Source: Fennellomyces sp. T-0311 (taxonomy: Eukaryota > Mucoromycota > Mucoromycetes > Mucorales > Lichtheimiaceae). Taken from it: a DNA stretch of 64,000 bases. The position numbers and the translations under genes are program-made. Positions 1 to 11,470 of this stretch are shown here, in pieces. The notes under the pieces were generated by a model that saw only the letters and a list, made by a program, of their open reading frames with translations, did not search any database and was not told where the DNA came from. Position 1 is the first letter of the stretch. Each line of letters begins with the position of its first letter. The stretch lies in assembly GCA_025266875.1 (NCBI GenBank), contig JALLLT010000032.1, positions 124,001-188,000 of the forward strand, given 5' to 3'.

Positions 1-968
1 TCGCTTGCTGTTTATTACTGCTTAAACCGGATCTTTTGGTGGTGTTGCCTTCATAATATGCATATAAAAATGAAATACGGCGCGCTGTTTCTGTATGCAG
101 CACAGTAGCTAGATAGTCAGTATGTATGATACAGACGCAGATTGAATGCTACTACTACACTGAAGCGTATGGAGATTGACTAAATCATCGACTTTTGCAC
201 GGTTTCCCGTGTGTTTAGAGTGATTTAACTTGAATTAAAATGAGACGAAAAAACTTAACGCATTCTTCACCACAATGTCACAAAGCTTCCATCTAGAACA
301 TAGATTCCTATAGCAAAAGTATACATAAATGTCAGTGATACGTACACACGCCATAGTTGTAGATAAAACCGACGGTACACGACGTCGGACGTGCATGAAC
401 AACGAATGTTTCATGCTACTGTTGACTTTTGCAAGATCAAGGTATATGGAAAAACATCTATGGAAGAACCAAGAACTTTTTTTCACGGACTGGAGGTGAA
501 GATTAGGTATCGATGACATAATGTACTTATCGGCCATCTTTGCTTTGACGTATGTGGCCCAATCTCTCTCCCGGGATATTGACAATTTTTAATTCCTTCT
601 GGGAAAGTTGGCGCAAACCATGGGTACAGACAAGTGCTCGACCCATAAATGCAGCTTCCCGTTGCATATGCTTCATATAAAGTCTATATTAGTTTTCCTG
701 TAGCCCAGAATCCACAGAAGTATACATGGTAGGCAAATAGCTACTATTTATTGTGCGCTCTTGAAATCTCATCATTTAATAAAGTGCAAATCGTATATAC
801 GTATGCTGTGCTTACTGATATTCACAGACTCGACATCCCGTTATTTCCATTCTTTAACAGTATAAAACCGATATATAGCTAATAATGTTGTTATGGTAAG
901 ATCACACATTAGGTGCGGAACCCATATATTTATTTATTCTCTTTTTTTTTCTGGTGGATACAATTGAA
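1..968. other. Gene-free AT-rich stretch
   Basis: No reading frame here has recognisable domain content. The 116-codon minus-strand frame at 235-585 has no motif, no family resemblance and no supporting splice structure, so I treat it as chance. The stretch ends where the 3' end of the HNH-like pseudogene begins. Confidence 0.5.
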
Positions 969-2527
969 TTACTGCAGCTTCTTCCCGCCATCCCAAGTGA
1001 CCTCTATCGTAAACGAGTTGCCAAATTTGGTCCTCAAATAATATAAATTATCGGTGATAAATAGCGCACGCCGCGCCTCTACAATAGATGGAAACTCTTT
1101 TTGCACTTTAAGGTCTACCACGAGTGATGCCACTACCCGGCATGCTCTTTTTCGGACCATAGTGCTTTTCTTGGATAGCCATTCCAAGTTCTGCGCGCGG
1201 TTATCCAGTCGATCTCCGTTACGGTGTGCAGCTACATCTTGTGCTCCGCTATAACCGTTGACGAATGCGTTTGCTACGAGACGAGACACACACAAGATTT
1301 TGGGCATTTCCCCTTCAAGCCTTGCTCATCTACGAACAAACGTACTTGCACATATCCTTCACTTGAACATTGCAACTTGAGTAGGTCATATCCATATTTA
1401 CGGCGGACATGGCCCATGTCAGATACTTCATATTCGTTAAACGGTAAACCGTTCCACGGGAGAACACCAATGGTCTTCCAACTTGTTTCTTTGCTGATTG
1501 GGGGCGCTGCTGGAGCATTTTTATTTCCAGCAGTGGGGTACGCGAGGTTTTTTAGCGAGTTGTCAAGTGGATTGCCGTTGATGTGGACAATTTGGAAGCC
1601 TTCCTGGCGACGTCGTTCAAAAGATTGCTTCACGATCATATTTACTTTAAAAGTCACCTGCGGACTAGCTCTCGACCATCTGGCCTCTGTACCAGGATAG
1701 AGAGTGATGACGGGATGTACAAGCTTGCCTAAGGAAGGATAAAGATGCTTTCGGCTGGTAAGAGAGTACATAACCCCGGTGTCCGAGACGAGATATCGTT
1801 CGAATTTCAGAGTGCCGTGTATATTGCGGACAACAGTGTACTTTGTGTTTGAGTGTTCTTTTTCGAGTCTGGCAATTTCATGCTCCTGTAGCATAGACAA
1901 GTCCTCGCATACGATGAGGTTGTTTTAATTACAATTTTCGCGGTCACCGTCCTTGTGGAATATGCAGTGTTTACTGCTGTCAAAGTGCTCTGAGAAAGTG
2001 TACGCCATAATTTCCACCACTTTCAAGGTATTGGTTGTTTTCTTGTCAATTTGGAGACCGTAACTAGCATGAGAGTGCTTCCTGAGCTTCAATCGTCTGA
2101 ACTCTCCGTTCTTTGCCTTTGAGCATAAGGCACTATCCTTGTTGACAAAGTAGCGAGAAGATGTGGAGGCGGGCAGTCTTGGGTGGCGGATCGCGTTCCA
2201 CTCTTCTTGGTCTCCAGCTGGGCTTGCCTTGGACGCGTCGATTTCGTGCTTGATACAATCAGTGGCTACAGCAAGGCGCCTTAGAGTGGATCGCACCTCT
2301 ATACATTAATGTCTTTGTTTTTTACCTTGAGATACTTCAGCGCCCTTGGCCTGCTTTATAGATTCATTTTCCTTGCTTCCCGATTCTGCATAATGTAACG
2401 TTAACACGGAATAAATTTATAAATCCCAATTGCTTGCGTGGCTACCTTCTAAATGCTGTTTCAAGGGATCTCTAATATTGGATTCTTTGTTCAATAGAGC
2501 GTCTTCTTTGGTATTGGGTAGGGCCAT
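969..2527 (-). pseudogene. Triple NUMOD4-HNH endonuclease-like gene, inactivated (copy 1)
   Basis: Read on the minus strand, this locus encodes three successive units. Each has a NUMOD4-like segment (W..I..P....Y.VS..G) followed by an HNH_3-like loop. The loops read FHKDGDRENCN at about 1930-1960, VHINGNPLDNSLKNL at about 1600 and AHRNGDRLDNRAQNLEW at about 1190. The C-terminus resembles a NUMOD1 DNA-binding repeat (EFPSIVEARRAL). A plausible start is the ATG at 2527, with a 60-nt intron at 2386-2445. The frame is broken by TAA at 2306-2308, by TAA at 1925-1927 inside the first HNH loop, and by a -1 shift near 1298-1304 between the 1274-1900 and 969-1307 frames. Proteins of this kind are homing or phage-type nucleases that nick or cut DNA. 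Here it looks like a decayed mobile gene, although the shift lies on a canonical slippery heptamer. Domain assignment is fairly sure; function is doubtful. Confidence 0.6.
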
Positions 2528-2879
2528 TGGTTTGCGATGAACGGTAAGGGAGCTTTATAGAAACCAAGGTTAATCACAGCTAAGTCACAGGCTAGTCGGG
2601 TCAAAGTCACCAGCGATTGAGGCGACACTGCTAGCTAAAGAGATATAATAGCGTTGTTCCATAGAATAAAAGGCACATTTGTTTCCTTTGGGCTGCATTA
2701 CCTACGTTCCACGAAGTATACATATTTACTACGTGCACGGTCGAGCACTGGAGCCTACCAATCCACGTAATGCTTCCGTTCTTTTAAAAAAGATAATCGC
2801 AAAACTGATACTTACATTTCTGTTGCTGTAAGGATACAACTCTAGAACAGCAGATACATTTACGAAAGTACGTATGCTA

Positions 2880-3720
2880 TGCTTATTGATTCTTTTTTTC
2901 GGGTGGAAACACTCGCCATCCCAGCTGACCTTCCCCCGTACACGTATCGCCAGGACATTTATCGTTCCGCTGAGCCATTAAGAAGATAATCCACGCTGTG
3001 CCTTTGCCATAGATGGAAAAAATTGTTCTTTCGGGTCGTCCACAAGCGATGTCGCTACCCGGCATTCACTTTTATGGACAATAGGACTTTTCTTCTGTGT
3101 CCATTCCAAGTTCTGTGACAATTAGGAGACTTCACGTGAGACGCTTCTCAAAAGGCTATATTACAATGCTCTGGGTGAGGAAGGTTTTTCCCGGCTAGCC
3201 ATCTGCTCAGTACCCGATATTATGTATAGAAGAGTTGAGATGCGCTCATTGAATAAGGAAGTATACCTGTTCCAACTTCCGAGACAAAGTAGCGTTCAAA
3301 CGTCAAAATGTTGTGGATATTGTAGACACCCGTGTACGTCGTGTATGGGTGCTCTTCCTCGAACCTGGAAAACTTCAGCTATTGCAGGATAGGTAAGTTG
3401 CCACATACAATAAGATTGTCGTATGCGCAAGTACGGGCATCCATTTGAATTGTACACACTAGATTTTCTTTCACTTGGAGATATTTCATCGTCGCTGGCC
3501 TGCTGTATAGTCTCCTTTCGTCCACGGTTTGGACTCGGAGAATTTAGCTTTAGCATTGAATGGATTCACCAATCCTAATTGCCAAAATAGTTACTTTCTT
3601 GTGATTCCTTTTCTATATAGAATACATTGTCGGATTCTTTCGTTTGTGAAACTCGTTCTTTTGTATTGGATTTGGTCATTAGGGATGCAGCGAGTGAGAA
3701 GAAGGGTCAGGAACGTTTGT
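2880..3720 (-). pseudogene. Decayed second copy of the NUMOD4-HNH gene
   Basis: This is a diverged tandem duplicate of the gene at 969-2527. Matching pieces in the same order include the 3' end (GCCATCCCA.CTGACCT near 2918 versus 993), the QNLEW/KK segment near 3105 versus 1180, and a block near 3290-3420 reading EEHPYTTYTGVYNIHN against EKEHSNTKYTVVRNIHG in copy 1. The 5' leader (GGCCTGCT.TATAG) also matches. Module 1 and much of module 3 are missing and several in-frame stops interrupt the rest, so it cannot encode an active enzyme. The orientation and about 1.5-1.9 kb spacing indicate an old tandem duplication followed by deletion. Confidence 0.55.
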
Positions 3721-6550
3721 TTGCGAATGGCTTTCACAACGATTGCTTAGAACCAGTTGCTACAGCACGGTCCTGCCTTTTCCACCTTCGCCGGTTTTTT
3801 CAGGCTTAGCATATTTGAAATATTTGTATTATCCGGAACTTTTGTACCGCAAGGAAGAGATCAGATACCAATAGGAGTAGGTCTAATAGCCTCCAAATAA
3901 ATTCATAACTATTGACCTAGAACCAGTTGCTATTGTAGCTAAACTGTTTAGTGCATACCAATATGGGTAGCTATTAATCTTTTTAGTACTCTACATATAT
4001 TTTGCCTATCTCAAAAGCTACACTTGTTTTTTTCAATAGGCACATCTGTGCACGCTGTCTTCATTAACCGATTGCTTTCACAAGTGTGCATAGCGTATGA
4101 AAAACCCAGAAAAGTCTTAATAAATCAATAGTATGAGGTGCCATGCTCTATTGAAGGCAAACAATTACATAAACTTAGCAATAGGTACACAAGACATCAC
4201 GCACGTCTTACATTATCTAGCAACCTCAATACGCTACTGAACAGGTCGCTACAACTGCCTTTTCTCTCGCTGGCAATGGTAATCGTAACAAAGTAAGTGG
4301 TAGTCCAAAGGATAAAATCATGCTTGCCAGCGCTGTCACAAGTTTCCGGCGTGGGGGACGACGCAAAGTTGCTGCAGTGAATCCATCGACGAGGGTCGAA
4401 ATATAATGTACCTTGCCATAAGCATAGACAACGATTTTTTAAGTCAGTCGTAAACCAAAAAGTAAAGGCTTTTGCAGGCCTGAAAAGTAGTTCACGAGGA
4501 CGATATGCTCTTCTTCCCAATACGCTGTATTACACTACAGTCCATCGAACACGTTAATCTCCGTAATAGTGGTATATCGCTTACTTTTGGGGCCTCCAAT
4601 GATGAAGCTAGAGATTTGGCTGAAATGTACAACTGTACATTTCACCAATTCCCTATGCATACGTAAGCACTAAACTTGCCCAACTATATCTGGATTGTAC
4701 TACGTACAATTTGCTACAGAGTCAAAATATCAGTTACATATGACAACGACTGCATCAAAAGATATCAACAGCTATACTGTCTAATGACACTACGTATATA
4801 GCACTTTATGTATACCGTGTAGATGATTTCTTCTGGAACATTAGTTATATAGATAAGCAATATCTTTTGTATCTTGTCCATGCTTCAGAAGAGTTCAGAG
4901 GAAAAAGAAATTGAAGTGGATATCCTGGTAAAGCATTAATTCACGAGGTTACCAGTTGTACCATATTTCCTAAAAGGGCAGCGTACGTGCATATACAGAT
5001 CACATTGCCTTCTTGGACTGCGCATTAATAATAGTAAAAACTACTTTTCATAACTTTCACGAAACGTTAATCGCGTGGGGAGGTAGTTTACGTCATGTAG
5101 TTATTTATAGACGTAAAATACTTTTATCCGTGTTGTATAAGGCAAACAACGTGTAAGCCGTTTAACTTTATGACAAGAACCGCCGAACACTTTGCAATTG
5201 ATCATTGAAACGTGCTCTTGCAGCAGTTTGGATATCCGTCATTCGACTAAAATGGTATGCATAGAGTGCTAAATCTTGGTAGTACCGATCTTGAGTACGA
5301 CTTGAATACGCAAATTGACAAGATTTATATATGAAAAGCGAGATAGGTCGATTGTGCTTGCAAGTGTAGAACCGACATTCCCTCTGGATAAGTTTGCACC
5401 AAAGCGGCATATGAGTGCTTCTTTGAACGATAAACCGCTCACTGGCGGAAACGTTGGTCCGTCTCTTAGCAGCAATTAGGATCCTTTCTTTCTACTTTGC
5501 AGTAAGCGTGCTACGCTTGACAAGTGTCGAGCATTGATTGCAAGCGATGAGCATCTTGACGATTCATTGCGAAAAAAAGTGTAGGGTTGGGTTCTGGTGT
5601 TCTGTATACGGCAACCATAGTAATAACAGCTGAAACAGTTGACATGGGGACCATAAGGCACGGTATTCTTATTGCCCTGGAAACAATAGGTTCTTTTTTT
5701 ATCATGTTATATCTGTCAACGACATCCTCCGTAGCCTGCAATGGATATCATGGGCGTAATCTGACACACCTGACCAAAGTCATGGGTACAGAAAAACGCC
5801 GCATGATCGCGATGCAAGAGTACATAGTGCAGCTTACCTTGCATGCTTCAAAGTCGGTCGATCCTGGATGTCACTATCGTGCAAAAAGAGAGCGAGGCTA
5901 GGTGGTGCCTTTGCGCATCGACGATTTCTGAACCCGAATCCTTGGGACGGTGGCTAAAAAAGGACAGTAAATGATGAACCTGAATCGTACATTTGTCCGA
6001 AGAGCTGTTACATCGATGACATGGTCAAAAGTGGAATGCTTTTTTTTATGGCTAATGCTATTGTTTTGGGCAGGTAAAAATATCCATATAAAATAAAAAG
6101 GTTGGGTATACCAAACGGAAATACCGCAGCGTTCATTGGTGCGTGGCAAACAAGAACCAGGGATCTTAAAGTCCGCTAATGTAGTCGATGATATTTGTTA
6201 GTTTTTTTTTTGTACGTTTCGATTAGTCTGTCTTTCTCTCTCTTCTTATCAGCAAACTGCCACGTAAGTTGAATTATTTGCTCCACCCTTTCTCCCAGCG
6301 GGGAGGAAGGGAGGCGCATTCGGCCGCCACACCTTTCGGGCAACAGAGGCGCGCAAAACTCCACCGCACAGACATCGTTCTGCCACCTCGCAACCCCTTG
6401 TTCTCTTTTTCTTTTTTTTTTTGCAAGTCAGCTTGTATCGCCGCAGTCCTTGTTTACGCTTTTTGGCAGTTCTGTCTTGTATTTTTTCTTCTTCTTTTCC
6501 TTTTTATTCCGTGGGGTTGCAGGTGGGTTGCTCGAAGGGTGGGGGTTGTC
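3721..6550. other. Unassigned stretch without a supported gene
   Basis: Several open frames exist, such as 4197-4520 on the minus strand and 5587-5901 on the plus strand. None has a recognisable domain, codon bias like its neighbours, or convincing exon partners. The frame at 5560-5901 encodes a hydrophobic segment and a basic tail, but I cannot link it to a family. The last part (about 6250-6550) is pyrimidine-rich, as expected upstream of the regulator gene that follows. Confidence 0.4.
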
Positions 6551-6557
6551 TATAAAG
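6551..6557 (+). promoter_or_regulatory. TATA-like box upstream of the Zn2Cys6 gene
   Basis: TATAAAG lies about 170 nt upstream of the chosen start codon, after a long pyrimidine-rich tract. This position suits a fungal core promoter with a 5' leader of about 130 nt. It is a motif match only. Confidence 0.35.
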
Positions 6558-6719
6558 GCCGGGCATGATGAAGCCAAAAAATACATGTGAAACCCACGCT
6601 GACAGGGACCCTTTCCACTTAGTACAACAAGAAAAAGCTCACACTTGGTTAAGCTTACGTTTGCCTCTCCGCTTCAATACAAACATACACAACAAGCAAC
6701 TTTTGACAGATCTCGTCCA

Positions 6720-7885
6720 ATGCAGTCGATGCCGTATTACCAGCAAGGCTACCAAGCCACTGCCTCGTACTCGAACAACGGATCGCCCGTGCCGTCATCC
6801 GTCATCAGCACCGCTGCACCTCCAATGATGACTCCCAATGGCATGTCGCCCTTACCACATCAGGCGCTAGGTGAAACAACACAGTCGCAGCAGCCTCCGA
6901 AGCGCAAGCAGGTCAAGAATGCATGCAGTAAGTTTAAGCCAATCCTGGGAAATTTTTTTTTCGATGCTAAAAAAAACGTCATTCTTAAGCCAACTGCCAA
7001 AAGGCCTGCAAAAAGTGCGACGATGCAAGGCCTTGTCCACGTTGCGTCAAGTACGGTATTGCCGAGACGTGCGTGAATTCCGTGCGCAAGGAGCGCAAGA
7101 AGGGCATTAAGCGTGGCCCTTACAAGAGAAGACAAAAGGATAACGACCGCTCGTCCACTTCGAACGGTGACCGCAAGAGCGAGGACCATTTGGCCGAGCA
7201 TCAGCCACCACAGCCTGCTCAACAGTCGCCTTACATGCGCCCACCCTCCATGGCCTTTGGTTACCCCAGCAACCTCAATCAGTACGGCCAACCGGCTTAC
7301 GATCCTTATGGCTCGTATGCAGCTGCGTATCACAAGGATCAAATGATGCCGCAATCGTACGTCGTGAACCCAATGTATCAGTCCATGGGCTATCCTGTTC
7401 TGATGCCCGGTGCTGATGGCCAGCAACAGCACCAGCAGCATCAGCAGCAGTATGCGCAGCACTCGTCGGTGTCGCAGCAACATTACAGTCTGTTACAGCA
7501 GCAACAGTCCCGCCAGTTCGGCGAGCATGTGCTCCACCAGCAAAGCCAAGGCAATTCGCCCACCCATTTGTATTATCAGCAGCATCATCAACAACAGCAA
7601 CAGCCACAACAGCAACAGCAAGCACAAGCACAGGCGCAGCAGAGACACCTGCCTGAAATCAAGGACCTTCATGATGGGTTTATGAAACCTCAGCCAATGA
7701 CGCCTGTCCCAAGCACCTCGACGTCGTCGGGCACATCGACGCCGCCAGACACAGCAGAGGAGGAGGATGGGTCCAAGTACGCGCGGCTCTCGCAGCTGTG
7801 CTCTGCGGCTCTGCATCACAACAGCAATACTACGCCCACTAATTCTACAAGCGAGGCACAGAACTCGCCTAATCAACAGTCATAA
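6720..7885 (+). CDS. Zn2Cys6 transcription factor with Gln/His-rich region
   Basis: Two exons, 6720-6927 and 6990-7885, join to 367 codons. The 62-nt intron (GTAAGT...AAG, branch site TGCTAA) interrupts the zinc cluster after its first cysteine. The spliced cluster reads NACTNCQKACKKCDD, then RPCPRCVKYGIAETC, which supplies six cysteines in the Gal4 pattern. A basic linker with RKERKKGIKRGPYKRR follows. That linker is typical of fungal regulators that bind CGG-type half sites. The remainder is low complexity, rich in Gln and His (about residues 190-290), then Ser/Thr/Pro-rich, as in activation regions. No Fungal_trans middle domain is visible. The start is the first ATG in frame. It is probably a nuclear DNA-binding regulator; its targets cannot be inferred. 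Confidence 0.85.
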
Positions 7886-8056
7886 CGGAGGAAAGGAGCA
7901 GCGGATACCCTTTTAAACTTCCCTCTTCTTTTTGTTAATCTCTTTCCACACAGCAACACATTACAAAACACACCATCTGCACGCAACCACCAACACACTG
8001 CACAACTTTTTGTTTTTCTAATTTATTGTAAATGTTAAAAAAAAGATAGAATACAA

Positions 8057-9093
8057 CTAGGCCCATGACTCGAACGTCCGCATGCACAACTCGTATGTGG
8101 TGAATGTAGCACCAGCTGCAGGGATACTAAAAACATAATAGATTAAGCATATGGTGCAACAATAAAAAAAAAAGAGTTTACCTTCGGATAACAGCAGGCG
8201 TGAGTCCGCGGAAAAGCCCCCGGTAGCCCTCTCTGCCGACGATTTCCTTCATAACCCTTGTTACGTAGAGACCTCGTGGCAACGGTCCATTTTGATTCTG
8301 TACCACCGATTTGACAACGTCCAGCGGGTATGATGCCAGCCAGTAGGACATGCCTCCAACCGACCCCGACGCCATCAGCTGCAGGATCGTTGCCTCGCCT
8401 TCCTGGCCCTTGGTAAGGTATCGCTTAGTCACCTCGAATCCAGAGTAAAACCCGGCATACGCAGGAATCTCGCGCAACACTGTAGCGTACATGCCACGGA
8501 AAAGGGCCGGAACCCCGTCATTGCGGATTAATTGCCGCGCGCAGTCAATCGGACCCTTGAACTGCCCTTCATTGTACTGTGCCTGCAACTTGATCTTCAG
8601 CATTTCCACCGGTGAAGCTAAAATTGAGTTCACAATTCCCGCCCCGGCACCTGCCAAAGCGATCTGTCTGATCGTCAAAGTTTGCCCTGGGTATTCTTGC
8701 ATTGACTTTTTGATGGCCGAGTTGGCCGCAAATAGCACCGCGTTGACAGCGCCAATACCAACTAATGGACTAGCCATGCCTGTTCCTTTTTTTAATATAC
8801 CGTGTCACGTTTTTTAATATGAGCACCCACCTTTGTACAGTGCAAAGAAACCTTCGTTCTTGATCGTCTGTACACCACAGTCCCATGCTCCCTTGAAACG
8901 CGTATGGTCAAGTTGCAATCGAACCTTGATTGTGTCTATAGGTTGCCCGACAATGACTTGGGCCATGCCACTCATGCTATTGTTGTTCGGGGAAGTCAAT
9001 CCCGAATCCCCCTCCTCCGCAAGTTCATCGTCGTACTTACTTGCCTGCAACAAAGTCAGCGACGGCCGACGGTCGCTTCTTCTCAGTGGACAT
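8057..9093 (-). CDS. Mitochondrial carrier family protein (YMC1/SLC25A29-like)
   Basis: Four exons on the minus strand (9041-9093, 8831-8976, 8182-8779, 8057-8126) join to 288 codons, the usual carrier length. All three carrier signatures are present: PIDTIK, PVEMLK and PLDVVK, each ending a predicted odd-numbered helix. Characteristic strings include MASPLVGIGAVNAVLF in the first repeat and VIRSIPAAGATFTTYE near the end. These resemble the Ymc1/carnitine-acylcarnitine branch of inner-membrane exchangers. The third intron is 55 nt and the first 64 nt. The start MSTEKKRPSAVADFVAG is standard for the subfamily. The protein should sit in the mitochondrial inner membrane and exchange small metabolites. 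The exact substrate (amino acid, organic acid or acylcarnitine) cannot be read from sequence. Confidence 0.9.
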
Positions 9094-9772
9094 TATCTAC
9101 GGTGAAAGAAAGAAAAAAGAAAGAGTTGTGGAAAAAAAATAGTGTACCAAAACCTTATTACGAAGTGAGTGGGATATCCATTGCTGCCGATTGCGTGCTT
9201 TTTGTGCTACCATCTATTCACAAGTGGAGTTTCAGAACAATGCTTTATGAAAACTGGAGAGATCAAATTCATTTTACGGATCTATTCAGCAAGCATATCC
9301 TGTAGAAAAAGCTACTATCCTGTCTGACTTTTTGCTATTATTTATACATTCAGCCTTTTAACGCTATATCAAAGAAGCATACGCAACTGCCCCCGAGGAT
9401 CACAAATATGTGTAGTCGTCATATGATGCTAAGAAATGTCAAAAGAAGATCTGGTGAAATGCGTGTATCGATGTTAACGGCACGACCAGTCCTCTTTATG
9501 CGAACTATAAAATCCAAACAGTCGGATTCACGCAAACCTCTGAGAAAGGTTATGCTTATTCACTGCACGACAAAATAGGCCTGTCAACACATCCAAGCAA
9601 CGGCAATAGCCTAGCCGCCGTTTGGCGGTATAGCAGTAGTAGCGCAGTTTGATGACAACATTACTATAGAAACCACTGGGTTGCGAGGTAGCAAAGTTTT
9701 TTTTGAAATTAATGCAGCAGGCCGGGTCTTCACTCCAAAAAATTATTTTTCTTTTTGCATAACTGCATAACA
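9094..9772. other. Divergent intergenic region
   Basis: This is a 680-nt spacer between the divergently transcribed carrier and NOPCHAP1-like genes. Short frames on both strands lack recognisable content. It presumably holds both promoters, but I see no clear TATA pair. Confidence 0.4.
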
Positions 9773-10376
9773 ATGACCGATCAACCTGAACGTTCATCTG
9801 ATCTTCTTCACATTGCCGGTCGCAAAGAAACGCTCGGTACATTTCTTGCTTACACAATGTAATGATCTTGTCTAATTCTTCTTTTGTCTTAAAAAAAAAC
9901 CAATAGCCAAATTACTCGGCAACGATCAAAACAAAAATAGCCAAGAGCCAACGCTACCAAAAGAAAAGCCCAAAATGTTCAAAATCGATCCCAGCAGCGA
10001 CAGTATGTGTATTCGTCAGATAACAAACAAAAGGGGCTAATATCAGAACAGTTCTATCTCGAGTTCAATCATTTTTGCCCCAATTGCAGTCTGCCAACGA
10101 GCAGTTAAAGGGTCAAGATCCATCAAAGTTGGATATCGAGAATGTTGATGAGCAGGATCAATATATTGAAATGGTAAGTATAACAAAGATGGTTGGAAAC
10201 GAAACTGACAAGGATGATAGAATCTAGGACTCGGTGTATTTGAAGAAAAGAAACCTGGAGATTCGTCAGACAGCGAACAAGATGATAGCGACGACGATAT
10301 TGTGATTCCATCCACGGCTTCCAAACCCAAAGAAAAGCCCAACATTGAACTGCTCGATTCCAATGACAAAGCTTGA
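9773..10376 (+). CDS. NOPCHAP1 (C12orf45)-like box C/D snoRNP assembly factor
   Basis: Four exons (9773-9836, 9907-10002, 10052-10173, 10221-10376) join to 145 codons with intron phases that agree. The core reads ILSRVQSFLPQLQSANEQL, then KLDIENVDEQDQYIEMNLG. It matches the conserved FLPQ..ANE / IENID...IQMD.. block of human C12orf45. A Ser/Asp-rich acidic segment (DSSDSEQDDSDDD) and a short lysine-containing tail follow, again like the human protein. The human factor links NOP58 to the R2TP/RUVBL1-2 chaperone during box C/D snoRNP assembly. I infer the same nuclear role here. Two splice sites were chosen by homology: the acceptor at 10051 and the acceptor at 10220. Confidence 0.75.
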
Positions 10377-11009
10377 AAGTTTAGATACCATTACACAACC
10401 TTTAGTGCTCCTCTCGCACAGGTGGAGGTCCGCATGGCTGCAGCATTTTCTACAATAGCTACGCTTAGCTTCTTGCTTTCCTTTCGTCATCTCCCTTTTT
10501 TTGTGCAATAACACTTACTTCCATCAAATTGAACTTGACTCGGGCAGTGCACTCGTTTTCAGCAACGGAAAAGTACGACAAGAGTGACGTATGGCCAATA
10601 AACGACGCATAACTGTCTCTGTGCTGGTTCGTCATCCATTCACTATTGTCCGTAAGTTATAGCAGCTGGCTCTCTCTCTTTTGGGTCTAATACATACTAC
10701 TTGATCGTATCGGCGTGTCCTGTTCCGACGTATTTCGATTGCACTGTGGTAACATAGAATGGTTAGATTGGATCAGAGGGAAGAACGTGCTAGTTGACAA
10801 TTACAATGTTCAATCTGGCTGTTAATGTTAAATCGATCCTAAGAGAAAATTAGTGAGTTGGAATGGTGACGAAGGTTACATTTCTTCCATCGATTTACCA
10901 TTCTTGCCGGAAGACCACACACTCTCTCGCCAACGTTGGCTCCGACCTGCTTTTAGTCGTCGGATTCAGCCACAGCCAAAATTTCCCCACGGTTGTTCTT
11001 CTTTCTGTT
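10377..11009. other. Spacer between NOPCHAP1-like and PCD genes
   Basis: About 630 nt with no supported gene. In-frame codons continue upstream of the chosen PCD start, back to 10863, but they are not conserved-looking. The region holds the 3' end of one gene and the promoter of the next. Confidence 0.4.
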
Positions 11010-11409
11010 ATGTTTGCGCTTCGTCCTCTTGTCCATACCCAACGTGCTTTCTTGTCCACACTAAGCCAAGCCGAACGTCAGCAAGTTCTCAAGCCACTGT
11101 TAAACGCCGGCTGGGCGGTAACAGAAGGTCGCGACGCCATCCATAAAAACTATCAGTTTGCCGACTTTAACGAAGCGTTCGGTTTCATGACACGTGTGGC
11201 ACTCAAAGCCGATAAAATGGACCATCACCCCGAATGGTTCAATGTGAGCCTACTTATTGTCTGCCAGAGTCAATTCATAACCTTATTTTTTTTTGAACGC
11301 TTAGGTATACAATCGCGTGGAAATCACACTATCGACGCATGATTGCCAAGGCCTTTCGAATCGAGATATCGAGCTGGCCCAGTTTTGCGACAAGGCCACC
11401 AACAATTAA
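11010..11409 (+). CDS. Pterin-4a-carbinolamine dehydratase
   Basis: Two exons, 11010-11243 and 11305-11409, with a phase-0 61-nt intron, give 112 codons, close to the roughly 100 residues usual for this family. The active-site signature is present: [17 protein letters not shown] with the paired histidines, then [15 protein letters not shown] supplying the second histidine and the aspartate. The enzyme dehydrates 4a-hydroxytetrahydrobiopterin during recycling of the pterin cofactor of aromatic amino acid hydroxylases. The N-terminus [14 protein letters not shown] is basic and hydroxylated, so mitochondrial import is possible. An upstream in-frame start at 10863 would add 49 unlikely residues. 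The gene converges on the next one, with 61 nt between stop codons. Confidence 0.88.
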
Positions 11410-11470
11410 AAAAAAATATCTACATTTTCTTTTATGGTTTGAAAAAAAACGAATATTACATATACACAGT

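Noticed and set aside
2300..2326. A 27-nt GTAAAA...TAG segment that would remove the first stop in HNH copy 1
   Set aside because: It is far shorter than any other intron here, and the gene has further breaks downstream, so a pseudogene is simpler.
7275..7876. Large antisense frames over the Zn2Cys6 gene
   Set aside because: They are shadows of the Gln/His-coding repeats. Their Leu- and Ala-rich translations are what reversed CAG/CAA codons give.
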